64,000 nt of DNA from NCBI GenBank assembly GCA_928724745.1, contig CAKMXJ010000015.1:124001-188000 (forward strand), in the 5' to 3' direction. How positions within the stretch are numbered: position 1 is the stretch's first letter; each line of letters starts with the position of its first letter. The notes under the pieces were generated by a model. That model did no database searches and was not told the DNA's origin. It worked only from the letters and a program-made list of their open reading frames with translations. This document shows, piece after piece, positions 39,105 through 50,165 of this stretch. The stretch is from Anthracocystis setariae. Taxonomy: Eukaryota > Basidiomycota > Ustilaginomycetes > Ustilaginales > Ustilaginaceae. A program made the translations under genes and the position numbers.

Positions 39105-42100
39105 TGCGATTATGATGCGTCTGCGATCGATATCTTGTTGGGAGGTTCAAGCAAAGAGGTAGGTGACGATGGATGACGAAGAAGATAAAGAGACGGTCGC
39201 AAGGTGGGTGGGTGGATTTCAAGGTGTAAGCGGATGCGACAGCACGATTGGATGCTAAAGTGGTACATAGAGCGGGATATGCAGGAGCCAGAGACACGGG
39301 CCCTTTGGCTTAGGAAGAGGTAACGTAGGTCCAGTGAAAGATTACACGCCCCGCCTCCCCCCTCCCCCCACGCAACACACTGCAGTCTACGCCACCGCCA
39401 CCCACTGTCCGGCTCGAGTAAACAGTGGTATCACGGCAGAAACACGAAGGCACATCATCGCAACCTTCGTGCATGCTCCACATTTTTCAGATCAAGAAGG
39501 GCGAATTGCGGTGAATGCCAGATTAGCGCCAAGACTGAATTGACACCCATGATCGGCAGCGAGAACTCAAGGGATCTCAAACCTCATGGAAGGCGAGCTG
39601 TATCAGAAGAGGTAGAAAGCCAGGCTCTGCACCCCGCATGTAAGCTGTCTCGAGACACCATGCTGAGAAACCTTCTGTCGTGGACTGTGCGAAGGTAAGG
39701 AAAGTGCTGGTCGGCATCAAATCGTCAGTTTTGGCGAGTGGCTTTGATGTCGAGCTGCAAGGCACGAGTCTGACAAAATGTTGCGCGTTCATCAGCTTCA
39801 CTTGTAGACAGACCGATCTACAATGTTATCGGCAACTTGTTTTCTAAGCCCACGTTTGCGCCGCTCTCCCGTTGACTAGTCGAGAGTTCGACACTCACCG
39901 AGTGATGGCAGCCTGATAGCAGCTTTCTACTGTCGATCTAGAATACACAGAGGGAAGATCGGGATTGTGCTTTACGATACGGTACGTTTGGCTTAGGCCA
40001 CAGTGGATGCAGCATGCGGGAATCGAGGTGTCAAATTCGACTGACTGAGCCTCAAAAAGAGAGTTGGACCCTGTCTGTCCAAAGTGACATATCAGAAATC
40101 TCGCATCCTTTGAGAACGTCACAAGGAATGCCCAATACAGTATATGCGAGCAGCCGACAGCGAGCCTCGAGTATGTCACGCTTCTCATCTTGACCCATCG
40201 GAATTTGAACGGATATTCAATCGGCATTCACATCTTGCTCGATATCGGGCCTGCCACTCTACACACTTGAACTCTTTCGACGTTGACAGAGCGTCCACCT
40301 GAGCTGAACACACTGGCAGATTGAACGAGCCTAGCCGACGTTTTGACAGATATTGGGGGCGTATGAGTTGGCGTTGACGCCTGCAAGCCCAGCCTGTCAT
40401 TGCCTCAGCCTCTTTAGTGCGCTCAACGACCACCAAGTTCGAATCTTTGTAGAAGCAAGTCCGTCTTCTCGCTTGAAGGACGATGTTTCCCATGCGAGCA
40501 GGTACACTGATCCAAGCCTTTCGGGTTTCTCGACCCGATTGGGTCCGGCAAGGGAGCGGGCTTCAGCTGCAGAGCAGAAGTCGTCTTGTCGCCGAGCTGA
40601 CTCCGGAATTTTTCAGTTGCAGCGCAAGTGAGCTCCTTCTTGTTGCTCAAGACCATAGTGGGTACGTTTATGTTGGGAACATTCCTTAGCTCCTCAGGAA
40701 CCCACAATCATGTAATGTACAAGGTGCGACTTTACTGCCCAAAAAAAAGAAGAAGAAAAAAAAACGAGACCCTGGCTGAGGAAAACTTATCTGCATGTCT
40801 CAGAAGTGAGACACACACTTTGGACATGGATGTCCAAGTATGCAGCTTTTCCTGATCCTACGTGTGCGAATCGACGTTTCAATTGCCCGCCTTATCCACG
40901 CTCGAGTTAGCTCATCTCAAGACGATGATCCTGATTCAAGTCAGGCTAGGAAGAGAGGGGCACAGCGGGTAGATGTTGGCATGAGCCGGCTTATCGGACA
41001 GCTTGCCGAATTTTCTTCAGCTATGCAGTTGGCTGCAGCAGATGCAGCATGCAAGGCGAAACGATACTGTAATCGAAACAGAGCGAGAGAATCCATTTGA
41101 AGATACCGAAGCAGCTCACTCAGGTCGAGGCACCGGGACGTCGGACGAAGTGAGTATAAACTCATTCTAAGTAATGCACGGTAAAGGAGTGACAGGGAGC
41201 CTCCAACGAGTGTCGTGCTCCAGCCAAACTCGGTTTCATTTCATCCCTACGCATTCGCTTGCCGAAATTGCTCTTTCTGCATGTCATGGCGTGGTCGTTG
41301 GCCGTCACACAGAGTTAGGCTTTCATGCCTGTCGATGTTTGGATGCAGCATAGCCATCTGTACGCTAACTGTAAGTTATGCAGCGTCGTGACAAGAACGA
41401 TCCGCGGAAAGCTTGCATTTATGCATCTGCTAGCCGAGTGTGTCGACAAGCTTCCCTCTACTGTCACCGCAGCGGATCATCCGTCTCTTCACCTCACAAA
41501 TTCAAGTCCCGAATCCATGTTTGCCCGAGTTTAATAAGCCATCGCACCCTTCATTTGGGATTGTTTTCCCACACCGGCGAACAGCCAAGCGACGCCAAGC
41601 GTCCTGCCTGTCAGACGTCTAATCGTGAAAAAAATATCAATCCCACCTCATCCACTCTGCATGATGATGAAAACCTCATCACAGCACTGGCCTTCGTAGT
41701 GCATGCTGGAGTACACGTCGGATGGTTTGCTACCGGACAGGTACATGCTCATCCATACGGTATGCTGTAGTCACCGTGTGCACCATGGTCCTAGTTGAGA
41801 GTAGCTTCGGTATGGAAGCGAGGGAAGAGCAGAGGCAAAGAGCGAGACAGGTGCCCGGGCATGAATTGTTCACTGCTTCTCCTGTTCGGATTCCCTTGGA
41901 TCGATCTTGTCTAGGAAGCTCCACCTTTCTCCTCCATCACCTTTATTTGCTCCGTAGACCTCGGCAGATCCGTCGCTCCGATCGCATGTGACCGCCTAGT
42001 GGTCCCTAAGTCTCCTCCCTGCCTCTCTTTCCCTCTTCCTTACCTTCGCACATCATCCATCCGCTTCGTCTTTTCTGATATTTCTTATCTGAAGCCCAAC

Positions 42101-42589
42101 TCAGCTCTCTGCCGCCCGGCTCCATCCTTTCAGATCTTCCTCCATATCGTACCTCGACTCGCCCTATCTTTCGATTTTTCCATCTCTCGTCTCTGCTTCT
42201 TAATTCTTGGCCTTCTTTTCACATCGTCACTCGGATATCGATTTCCACTACCGTGCCAACTGTCAGTTCGGGCTTCAACACCCGAATCCTCGTTGAACCC
42301 GAATCAATTAGTCATTCTGAATCAGTTCACGTTCCATTAATTTTGGTTATCAACATTCGGGCGGGTTCCCGGCTCTGCTAAGCAGCATCATCGACTCCAG
42401 CCGCGCATCATCCCTGAAACGCCGCGGTTACGCACAATTCAACTGAGCCGCCTTCAGCACGCATGAAACCCTGGGGGTTGGTCTTCTCCAATGTTTTACG
42501 CTATTTGACGCTACCTTGACGTTGAGCTCGGGATCGTTGGTTTCAGTCGCAGGCAGCCTTCAGTTCGCCGCGGCACAGACTGCGACAGG
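39105..42589. other. 3.5-kb gene-poor divergent region
   Basis: I found no supportable gene. The left end holds the eIF4E-like promoter (C-rich run near 39350-39370). The right 600 bases (about 41990-42580) form a pyrimidine-rich leader for the large gene at 42590. Small frames such as 39895-40227 (minus) and 41378-41770 (plus) have no family features and irregular composition. An A-rich block lies at 40740-40765. Confidence 0.45.
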
Positions 42590-45500
42590 ATGGGCCACTC
42601 TCATTCCAAACCGCTCAAGTTCCATCCATCCTCCGTGGGGTCTCAAATGTCCTTCGGTCTCACCACGAACGACTACGACCAAGACAAAAGTCACTCTCGC
42701 ACTCGATCCTCGTCTTGGCTCAAAATACGACAATCGCGTTCCCTTGGCAGCCATCAAGATACGATCTCTCCCCCTGATAGCATCACACACCTTCCTCATC
42801 AGCACTTCATCCCTAAGGAACTACGGAAACGCTCGGCAGGTCCCATCCGTACCCGCCCGGAACCTTCAGAATACGCCTCCACATCATCCGGTCCAGCAGT
42901 GCTGCCCCCCTCGAGTTTCAGTGCTCCTTCCTCGACGGAAGCCGGCGGTGCGCTCCAAAGTTCCGCGAATGCTGGCCATCCCAACGTTCCTGCCCCATTC
43001 AAGCCCTCCGGAGACAGCCTAAATGCCAGGTCGTGGCTGAAGATCGGCCCTCGCGTCAGTGCGCCTCCGAGCTATCCTCCATTGCCTGAGGAGCCCGAAT
43101 CCGCCAGGTTGCACCACAGCGGAGACGGAAGGAGCGTAATGCTCGCTACTCCTGTGTCCACTTCCGATCACGGTCACGAGCCAATTCCCATTTCTTCCAG
43201 TCATGCCCTGGTGCTCGGGGCTGGTCTTGACTCCGGCTCTCTTCCTGCAGCCGAAGATGGACAGCCCACAGCAGAAGAAGACCACAATCCGAACATCGCC
43301 ACAGGAGTGCTAGAGACTCTCAATCCATCGCTGTTGGCATCCCAGGATGACGATGTGATGTGGCACTCAAGTCCTGTGCCTCGCGCAGAAGGTTGGCAGT
43401 CGGAGTGGGAAGACCTTCGTCATCTTCCAAGCTCCGAAGGCCCTCTTGTATCGCCCTTCGCAGCTCAAGGTCATGCGCCTCTCTGTCGTATCTCTTCGCC
43501 AAGCAGCTATCAGCCAACCACAAGTAGTAGTGGGCACAGCCCCGCAGGACAGAGCACTCTAGGAAATCAGAGCAGGTCCGGATCGGATCGACGCGGCTCG
43601 TCCTCTTCTGCGCCTCCCTTCGACCACCCGCATCCATCTAAACCCATGCTCCACGGTACAGACTCTCCTCGACTGCAATCCTCCATTTCAGTTCTCAGGA
43701 AAGCTCCGTCCGACACGAGCAGATCTTTGCCCGAAACTCAGCTCTCAGCGGCATCAAACGAGAGCCCCAGAAACTTCGATGCTGTCCAAAGCAGACTTGA
43801 CAGTCTCCGGAGAGACGCTCCTGTTTCGCGCGAGATTCCCCCTCCGCTGCAGAAATCTGCAAGCCTCGTGCCCGCCGTCGCAGCTTCGTCGGATGGTATT
43901 TCAAATGCTTCGCGCAATCGTCCAGGCGCCAATGTAGCCCTAGCTGGCCGCGCAGTGGATCCCAAAATGAGGTCGGCCGGGATTGATGGTATCGCACAAG
44001 AACATCGCCCTTTCACCCAATATGACGAGCCAAACCCCGATTCCGCTGCCGAAAGCCGGCGGTCGAGCATGCTCCATTCCGTTTGTTCTGACGCTGCACA
44101 ATCCGGCTGCTCTTCCTCCGTGACAAATGAGGTGGAAAAGCTTCGGCAAGGCCCTGGAATTACTGTGCACGAAGATTCCATGGATGAAATCTTCGAAGCC
44201 AAGCAAACACGAAGTGCTAGACGACCCAAGCCCTTGAATCTGATCGGCAAGCTGCGTAACATTACTGGTCCAAGAAGCGAGCCACTGCCCCCTACCAGCA
44301 ACGTGGCAAATGCCCATGTCCAGGCCACCGCTCCGCACAGTCAGACCACTTTGAGAACGCGTCTCAGGACTCTATCGTCGTACGCACCAGCCGCCACTGC
44401 ATCCACAGCCACTACTGCTAGGCCGCCAGTGGCGAAGCTGCGGTCGCCGTCGAGACCTCAAGTGCATTTCATGCCGACCAGCAACGTTGACCACGTTGCG
44501 ACGTCTCACTCCGCCAGCCTCTTCGATCCCCTATCCCCTCAGCCCGATCGTGGATCTCATTCCGATAACGCATCGAGCATTCCTGCTCATCTTAACGAGA
44601 CCCATGCCAGAGAAAGTGACGCTGACATGTCTCAGGAAATCGTCAATCTCCCTCGTGAGTCACGCTCCCGCACACAGCGCCGTTTACGAGCAGCAAGAAG
44701 CTTTACCGGCTCCAGCGGTGGCCTCCGCACGCGTTTCAGAACAGCTCACCGAGCTTCTGGAAACATGTCCAGCCACAGTTCCAAAACCATCAGTGGACTT
44801 AGCGCACCTTCGTGGTGGCAACAGAATCAGTTAAAGCGCAAGGGATCTGAAGGCATTGCTGCCGAGGCTCAAGCTGCCAAACTCGGTCGTCTGGGTGCTG
44901 GTCGAGATACAGCGAGTCACGAGGACCAAGACTGGATCGATATTAATCAAAGACTCGATCAATCCACAACAGCTTCGAGAGCCGCAAGTAGCCCCGCAAC
45001 GATGCTCGAGAACAAGGAGACGGGTGGGTTTTGGATGTGGCCAAGCAAATCTGCGGCCGCTCGCGTCTTCGCCTTAAATTGGGCTCGATCTCAGCCCAAT
45101 CAGCCCGAGTCTCACGAATCTGAGGCTGCTTTGCGACCATCCATCGTGAGCGCAGAGCAAGGGCTCGCATTGCAAGCAACAACGAATGGTAGGGGTTTGC
45201 CTATCAGTGCGTCAGCAGTCATGTCTGGCCCTACCCTATACGGTCCCGTGGCTCTCAGCTCGTCAGCAGAATCGTTCAAGTGGCTCGTGCAACCTGCTTC
45301 ACGTTCTCCGTTGCCGCCTCTGCGTCCGCAAAGAAGAACCTTGGCGACCAAGGCAGCTCCAACAGCTAGCATCTTCGATTCACAAAGTCCAGATGCCGCG
45401 CATGGCTGGGGTGAAGCACCGGACAGATCAAGCAGCCAGCGAAGCCAGCGTCACCACTTGCAATCGAACGACAGCGATGGCACGAAGAGCGATGACATCG

Positions 45501-48334
45501 CGGCGTCCGTTGCTGGCTGCACCGTACCAAGCACGGCGGCGACTTCTGCAGGCATGACGGCGAGTGCCACCGTGAGTACAAGCTTCAGCGGGGCAACTTC
45601 GTCTCGATCCGATGCCACCAAGAGAGAAGATGCTGCATACGGCCTTTCTACCATTCTACGCAGCTATGATGAGTCCCCTGCGCTGCCGATGTCGCAATCT
45701 AGGTCGAATGTCTCGGATGCAGGCACGCAGGAGATCCTGTTGTCTGACCCTGAGTTCCCGGCATATCTCGATGTCAACTCAGCTGGGCACCCTCGAGTTG
45801 CAGCCGATGAACAGGACACGCGTCGATACGGCTTCCTTCCCACGTCGTCTGCTTCTGCTCGATCCGAGAGACGCCTCATGTTGGACTTCGCTTCTGACTC
45901 GTCCCCCTTGATGGAAGACGAGGCTGGCTCAATGCCGACTGTAGGTGCGCCTCTGCATCTCGATAGCAACGCGGCGCGGCTCCTGAGCCCGCATATTCGC
46001 GATCACTGCATCACAGAAGGCAGCCGCTCGTCACGATCTGGCCTTACGGCTAGTGATGGAAGCGCAGCTCCTTTCGGCCCCTCACGCAAACACCCGAGCC
46101 AGTCAAGCTTCTTTTCCGAGGCACTCGGCGTTCATCGTCGAGGCCATCCATCCGATTCTGCCTCTTTCGTCACGGCGAATCCTCATAGCCGTTACAGCAG
46201 CATCGATCCACCTCGCTCCCACAGGATCGACGGTCTGCCGATGCATGGCGAACAATCGTCGCCACTCATGCTGACAGGTATGGCTGATGCTGTCAGCTCG
46301 ATAACCGGAGGAACTCGGGCTAGTCGCGAAGATGTTGTTCCAGGTCATTATCGGTATCAGAGAACGAGGGCCAACACCACAGCAATCACTTCACCTGTCA
46401 TCAGCTCACCCCTTCCATCGAACCTTTGGGCAAGCAGTGAGGGTGGCTTATCCTGGAATTCTTCGCAGCGACGATCTTGCCCCTCCGCAACGAGTGCTGA
46501 TGGAGGTCTTGGCCTGAATTTCCCAGCTTCCCACGGGCAACATCGTCAGCCGCGCCACCGCCACTCTCTGCCATCAACCGTGCAACGGACGGCTGGCTCG
46601 CGAGCAAGCTGGAACACAGCGGATGGTCCTTGGATCGCCGACGTTGTAATATCGAGTTCGACGTTCGGACGTGTGCAGGGTATGGTCAGCCCGCAAAGGA
46701 GGATGAACGAGCGCGAGGTGCTGCAACGTGCATTGTCTCAGGATGAGAAGGACCAGCACGCACGAGAAGACACCAAGCATATGCCATTGACGAGTCACAT
46801 CGATCCTGAAGACGACGCTGAATTGACTCGACTTGAGCAATCTAGAGCAGGGAACAGGACCCTGGCCTCAGAAGGGACTGGCGCACGTTCCGAGCCGACA
46901 GACACCAATCCAAGCCTCGAGCGAGCTCCTTTCGCTGACACCGGCGTTCAAGCAAGTTTGGCAGCCCTGCATGCCCTCGAGTCACCAGGCCAGAGCCTGA
47001 GAACCATTATGGCACGTCTGCGAATGTTTGGAGAGCCAGACCGATCTATCACCGCGTTCCTGCAAGACTCGCGATTACTTTCGTACAGCGAGTCTCAACT
47101 GGATGAAGAGAAAGCCATGGCAACATGCGGACCGCGTCGAAGACGGCGTGCTGCGCCGTATCCTCGGGCAAGCGGCTTCATTCACTCTTCTGATGATCTC
47201 TCTTCGGGCGGTAGGAGTCAGTCTGGGCATCGGGCCGACAGATCGAGGCAAAGACGTAGGGTCAATACTACAAGGATTGCGAAAGCATCGAGCGCCTCAC
47301 TGGCCGATGTCGAACCGTTTGGCTCAGATGTTGATAACTCTGCTTTGGCCTCCAGTCGCCCCTCTCGCTACGATGCCAAACGTCCTTCGAAAACAGAAAT
47401 TGCGCCCACTGCTCCTGGGCAATTCATTCCCATGACTTCGTCGGCTCATCGGAAAGCATGGGAAGACCTCTCAGGGAATCGCAGGTCGATGCGCCTTGGC
47501 AGTGCAGATATTGGTGACCCTGTGCCTAATATTGCCGTGACCGCACCAGTTGATGGAGCTGATGGAGAGCGCTACGAGATGATGACGAATAGAGGCAGCT
47601 ATGTGACGGCACCCTCCGATGTCCAGGACGAGGAGGAAATTGTATCAGAGCAAGGAACGGATCCCTTTCAGCCACACCAATCTCAAGCTGTACGCGATGG
47701 CCGCACCGAAAGAAGGGTCAGCCCGTCTCCAAAATCATTGCCTGCAGCCCGCGACTCTTTCCCTCCAATCTCAGCCGTCGGGGGTTCTCGGGCGGAGAAG
47801 CGACAATCTTTGCGTTCATCTCTTTCGGCAGTGGACCCTTCTCATCTCAAAGAAGCGGGCTCGCTCGGCTGTGACCCACAAAGTGCTGGCAACCGGATAG
47901 AACAAACAACCGGTCGGATCTCGTCGCAGCAGCGGCAGAGAGCTCGCAGTGAAGCGCACATGCACTCGGCTGGGTCCCTCAGCCAGGGGGTGCAGCGTCG
48001 ATCGGGTCGCAACAGTGACGGAAAGAGTCGCTATGATGCACAGCTTGAAGATCTTCTGTTGCTTCGCCAGAAAGCGTTGCGTGCCAATTGTGGTGGCCAA
48101 GATCGGTTCGAGAGCGAAGACACTGGCCTCGGTCACGGCGGTTCAGTGTCGATGCATGGCGAGCGCGCTAAAAGCAACGAACCGTATCCTCGCAAGCCCC
48201 GTAAGTCAGTGGGTTCAAGCAAGGCGTCTCGAGCCACCAAGACCAAGGCCAAGCTCGGATTCACCGCGCCCGATATTGTGGCATGGCAGGCTGGCCTCGG
48301 CTACGGGGCTAGGGGCTCGTATGCTGCTGGATAA
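42590..48334 (+). CDS. Very large serine-rich protein with N-myristoylation signal, unrecognised
   Basis: A single uninterrupted exon of 5.7 kb encodes 1914 residues, extremely rich in Ser, Arg, Pro, Ala and Thr and apparently disordered for most of its length. The N-terminus MGHSHSK fits the N-myristoylation consensus (Gly2, Ser6, Lys7), followed by basic residues that would favour plasma-membrane attachment. Basic serine-rich clusters (for example SRTRSSSWLKIRQSRS, RSRTQRRLRAARSF) and many S/T-P and R-x-x-S sites suggest heavy phosphorylation. More conserved-looking islands are SAPSWWQQNQLKRKGSEG and GGFWMWPSKSAAARVF (about residues 745-830), ESPGQSLRTIMARLRMFGEPD (about 1465-1485) and the C-terminus KTKAKLGFTAPDIVAWQAGLGYG. 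I recognise no catalytic domain. The start at 42590 is supported by the motif and by a long CT-rich leader. Confidence 0.75.
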   Translation: MGHSHSKPLKFHPSSVGSQMSFGLTTNDYDQDKSHSRTRSSSWLKIRQSRSLGSHQDTISPPDSITHLPHQHFIPKELRKRSAGPIRTRPEPSEYASTSSGPAVLPPSSFSAPSSTEAGGALQSSANAGHPNVPAPFKPSGDSLNARSWLKIGPRVSAPPSYPPLPEEPESARLHHSGDGRSVMLATPVSTSDHGHEPIPISSSHALVLGAGLDSGSLPAAEDGQPTAEEDHNPNIATGVLETLNPSLLASQDDDVMWHSSPVPRAEGWQSEWEDLRHLPSSEGPLVSPFAAQGHAPLCRISSPSSYQPTTSSSGHSPAGQSTLGNQSRSGSDRRGSSSSAPPFDHPHPSKPMLHGTDSPRLQSSISVLRKAPSDTSRSLPETQLSAASNESPRNFDAVQSRLDSLRRDAPVSREIPPPLQKSASLVPAVAASSDGISNASRNRPGANVALAGRAVDPKMRSAGIDGIAQEHRPFTQYDEPNPDSAAESRRSSMLHSVCSDAAQSGCSSSVTNEVEKLRQGPGITVHEDSMDEIFEAKQTRSARRPKPLNLIGKLRNITGPRSEPLPPTSNVANAHVQATAPHSQTTLRTRLRTLSSYAPAATASTATTARPPVAKLRSPSRPQVHFMPTSNVDHVATSHSASLFDPLSPQPDRGSHSDNASSIPAHLNETHARESDADMSQEIVNLPRESRSRTQRRLRAARSFTGSSGGLRTRFRTAHRASGNMSSHSSKTISGLSAPSWWQQNQLKRKGSEGIAAEAQAAKLGRLGAGRDTASHEDQDWIDINQRLDQSTTASRAASSPATMLENKETGGFWMWPSKSAAARVFALNWARSQPNQPESHESEAALRPSIVSAEQGLALQATTNGRGLPISASAVMSGPTLYGPVALSSSAESFKWLVQPASRSPLPPLRPQRRTLATKAAPTASIFDSQSPDAAHGWGEAPDRSSSQRSQRHHLQSNDSDGTKSDDIAASVAGCTVPSTAATSAGMTASATVSTSFSGATSSRSDATKREDAAYGLSTILRSYDESPALPMSQSRSNVSDAGTQEILLSDPEFPAYLDVNSAGHPRVAADEQDTRRYGFLPTSSASARSERRLMLDFASDSSPLMEDEAGSMPTVGAPLHLDSNAARLLSPHIRDHCITEGSRSSRSGLTASDGSAAPFGPSRKHPSQSSFFSEALGVHRRGHPSDSASFVTANPHSRYSSIDPPRSHRIDGLPMHGEQSSPLMLTGMADAVSSITGGTRASREDVVPGHYRYQRTRANTTAITSPVISSPLPSNLWASSEGGLSWNSSQRRSCPSATSADGGLGLNFPASHGQHRQPRHRHSLPSTVQRTAGSRASWNTADGPWIADVVISSSTFGRVQGMVSPQRRMNEREVLQRALSQDEKDQHAREDTKHMPLTSHIDPEDDAELTRLEQSRAGNRTLASEGTGARSEPTDTNPSLERAPFADTGVQASLAALHALESPGQSLRTIMARLRMFGEPDRSITAFLQDSRLLSYSESQLDEEKAMATCGPRRRRRAAPYPRASGFIHSSDDLSSGGRSQSGHRADRSRQRRRVNTTRIAKASSASLADVEPFGSDVDNSALASSRPSRYDAKRPSKTEIAPTAPGQFIPMTSSAHRKAWEDLSGNRRSMRLGSADIGDPVPNIAVTAPVDGADGERYEMMTNRGSYVTAPSDVQDEEEIVSEQGTDPFQPHQSQAVRDGRTERRVSPSPKSLPAARDSFPPISAVGGSRAEKRQSLRSSLSAVDPSHLKEAGSLGCDPQSAGNRIEQTTGRISSQQRQRARSEAHMHSAGSLSQGVQRRSGRNSDGKSRYDAQLEDLLLLRQKALRANCGGQDRFESEDTGLGHGGSVSMHGERAKSNEPYPRKPRKSVGSSKASRATKTKAKLGFTAPDIVAWQAGLGYGARGSYAAG

Positions 48335-50165
48335 TTTCCGAACATTGCAACTGCAGGCTGCGCTCGTCACTGCTTCTCACTCTTCATTTCTGACCCCTTT
48401 CCTGCGCTGATAATGTATCGCTACTTGTGATCGGCGATGCAGGAGGCGCAGCAGCCCACCATGTGTCTTGGGCACTCGGTGTTGGAGCTTCTCTGAAACT
48501 TTTATGCATGCAGCAGGTGCAGGTGCAAGAGGAAGACGTGTCCATCCTCACCATCCGAACTACCCTTTGGATGCAATCACGTTCTCAGACACAAGCAATG
48601 CAATTCAGTCTGATTTATTTGGCTCACTTCGCTTCACCCTGGACCCGTTTGATGTGAGACAAGACCAAGGCACACTTCAGCAGGGGTATACGCTTGGCGA
48701 ACTCAGAGGTCAGTGATCAGAGCAGTCTTGTACTAGTGCGAAGCAGATTGGGGAGGAGTTCACTGAGGAAGTCGCGGAAAGGGCACTTGCATACTGTTGG
48801 CGCCATTGTACTCCCACAGCTATAACAGGAACGGAGTCTCAAAGTTGACATTGACAGGCTATATTCAAATTCCCTTTGATCCTAGCGTCAAAGGAGCTCG
48901 GAGCTTTCCTCTGAGGCGAGAAACTTATTATTCTGTGTTGAGAGACTTCTGCCAGTTTTGGCAATATTGACACATGAAAGCGGCGAGCTCTTCCGCTCAG
49001 AAGGATTTAGTATCACCGAAGAAATGTTCCGACAAGCTAATCCTCTTTTGCGTGCTCGACACTTGATGGCTTGGCGCAACTCTGATCTTTGCAAGCCTTC
49101 CTGAAGTAACCTTCGATACAGAAAGTCCCCCCACTTGCGCACCCGGGTACCACAATGCACGAGTGGGTTTGTGCACGGCGCTGTCAAAATGCGGCTAAAC
49201 TCCATTGTACCCCGCACTGGCCGTCGAACATCCTATGCCATGAGGTCCAAGCTCACACCTCCCGACGCTAGAGGTGATCTTCAGCGCCCCTATGTATCTT
49301 CGCCACCCTCGCTTCGGGCTCTCTAAAGTAGTCGAGTACAAAATTTCGTGATGGCCCTCAGAACAATTGCACATCAGGTTCGGTTAATGTTTGTCGCTAT
49401 GCATCAATGCCACTCATTGGCGAGAAGCAGGAAGGTCTGTGAGAAGTCGTGCATGAACATCACCGCTAATGCTGCGGATCCACATTGTAGGGGGCTTTCA
49501 ATTCCGGCTAGGCAATTCAGTCAACATATTCTCAGCTATCGATGCAAACACGATACCATGCTAATGATGTGGTTGTCGGTAAAGCATCGTGGCTTCGGCG
49601 ACTTCGGCTAGAATACGAGGCTTTGCGTGATGTGACCTCTCAACGGGTGGAGGTGGCGTGCAGTAGCGAGCAAAGTTCGCACACTTGGACCAGCGAGATA
49701 AGAAGATCTCGCTGGGCACTACTCTTTGACCTTCTTTCGTTGCATCGTCCATTTGATCTAACGACGTCTCGATGTGACAGGACATCTTGTCTACGACTGG
49801 GCAACGAGCCTTCGTGTTTCGACGACTCTGCGACTGGCATTCTACCGAAAAGTCGAGCACGAACTCTGGACAACGTGCCAAGGTCGCTGGTGTTCCGTGA
49901 ACATGGGAGCTTCCTCGAGAACTACATATACTTCTTCTTCGTCTCCTCCTTCTGATCTTTCCTCATCTGTCCACTCTTCTCCACTCCACTCCACTCCACT
50001 CCAGCCAGCGTTCCCTTTCCCTTTTCCCCTTGTGCCCCAACTTCCTCGCAATCTTTTCGCAGTCGGATACCCGGATCGCCTTGCATCTGTCCTCTGCTGT
50101 CCCTACTATCTATTATATCCCTCTACCTCTAATCCTGCCTCTCGCACGTCTAATCTTTAATCAAG
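48335..50165. other. 1.8-kb spacer before the Kex2-repeat gene
   Basis: No supported gene is present. The right end is a pyrimidine-rich promoter and leader with CTTCTTCTTC runs (about 49930-49960) and a CCACT pentanucleotide repeat (49981-50002). The remainder shows only short frames without family features. Confidence 0.45.
49981..50002. repeat. CCACT pentanucleotide repeat in leader of the Kex2-repeat gene
   Basis: Four perfect CCACT units plus a partial one lie about 165 bases before the start codon, inside a longer pyrimidine-rich leader. Confidence 0.85.
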
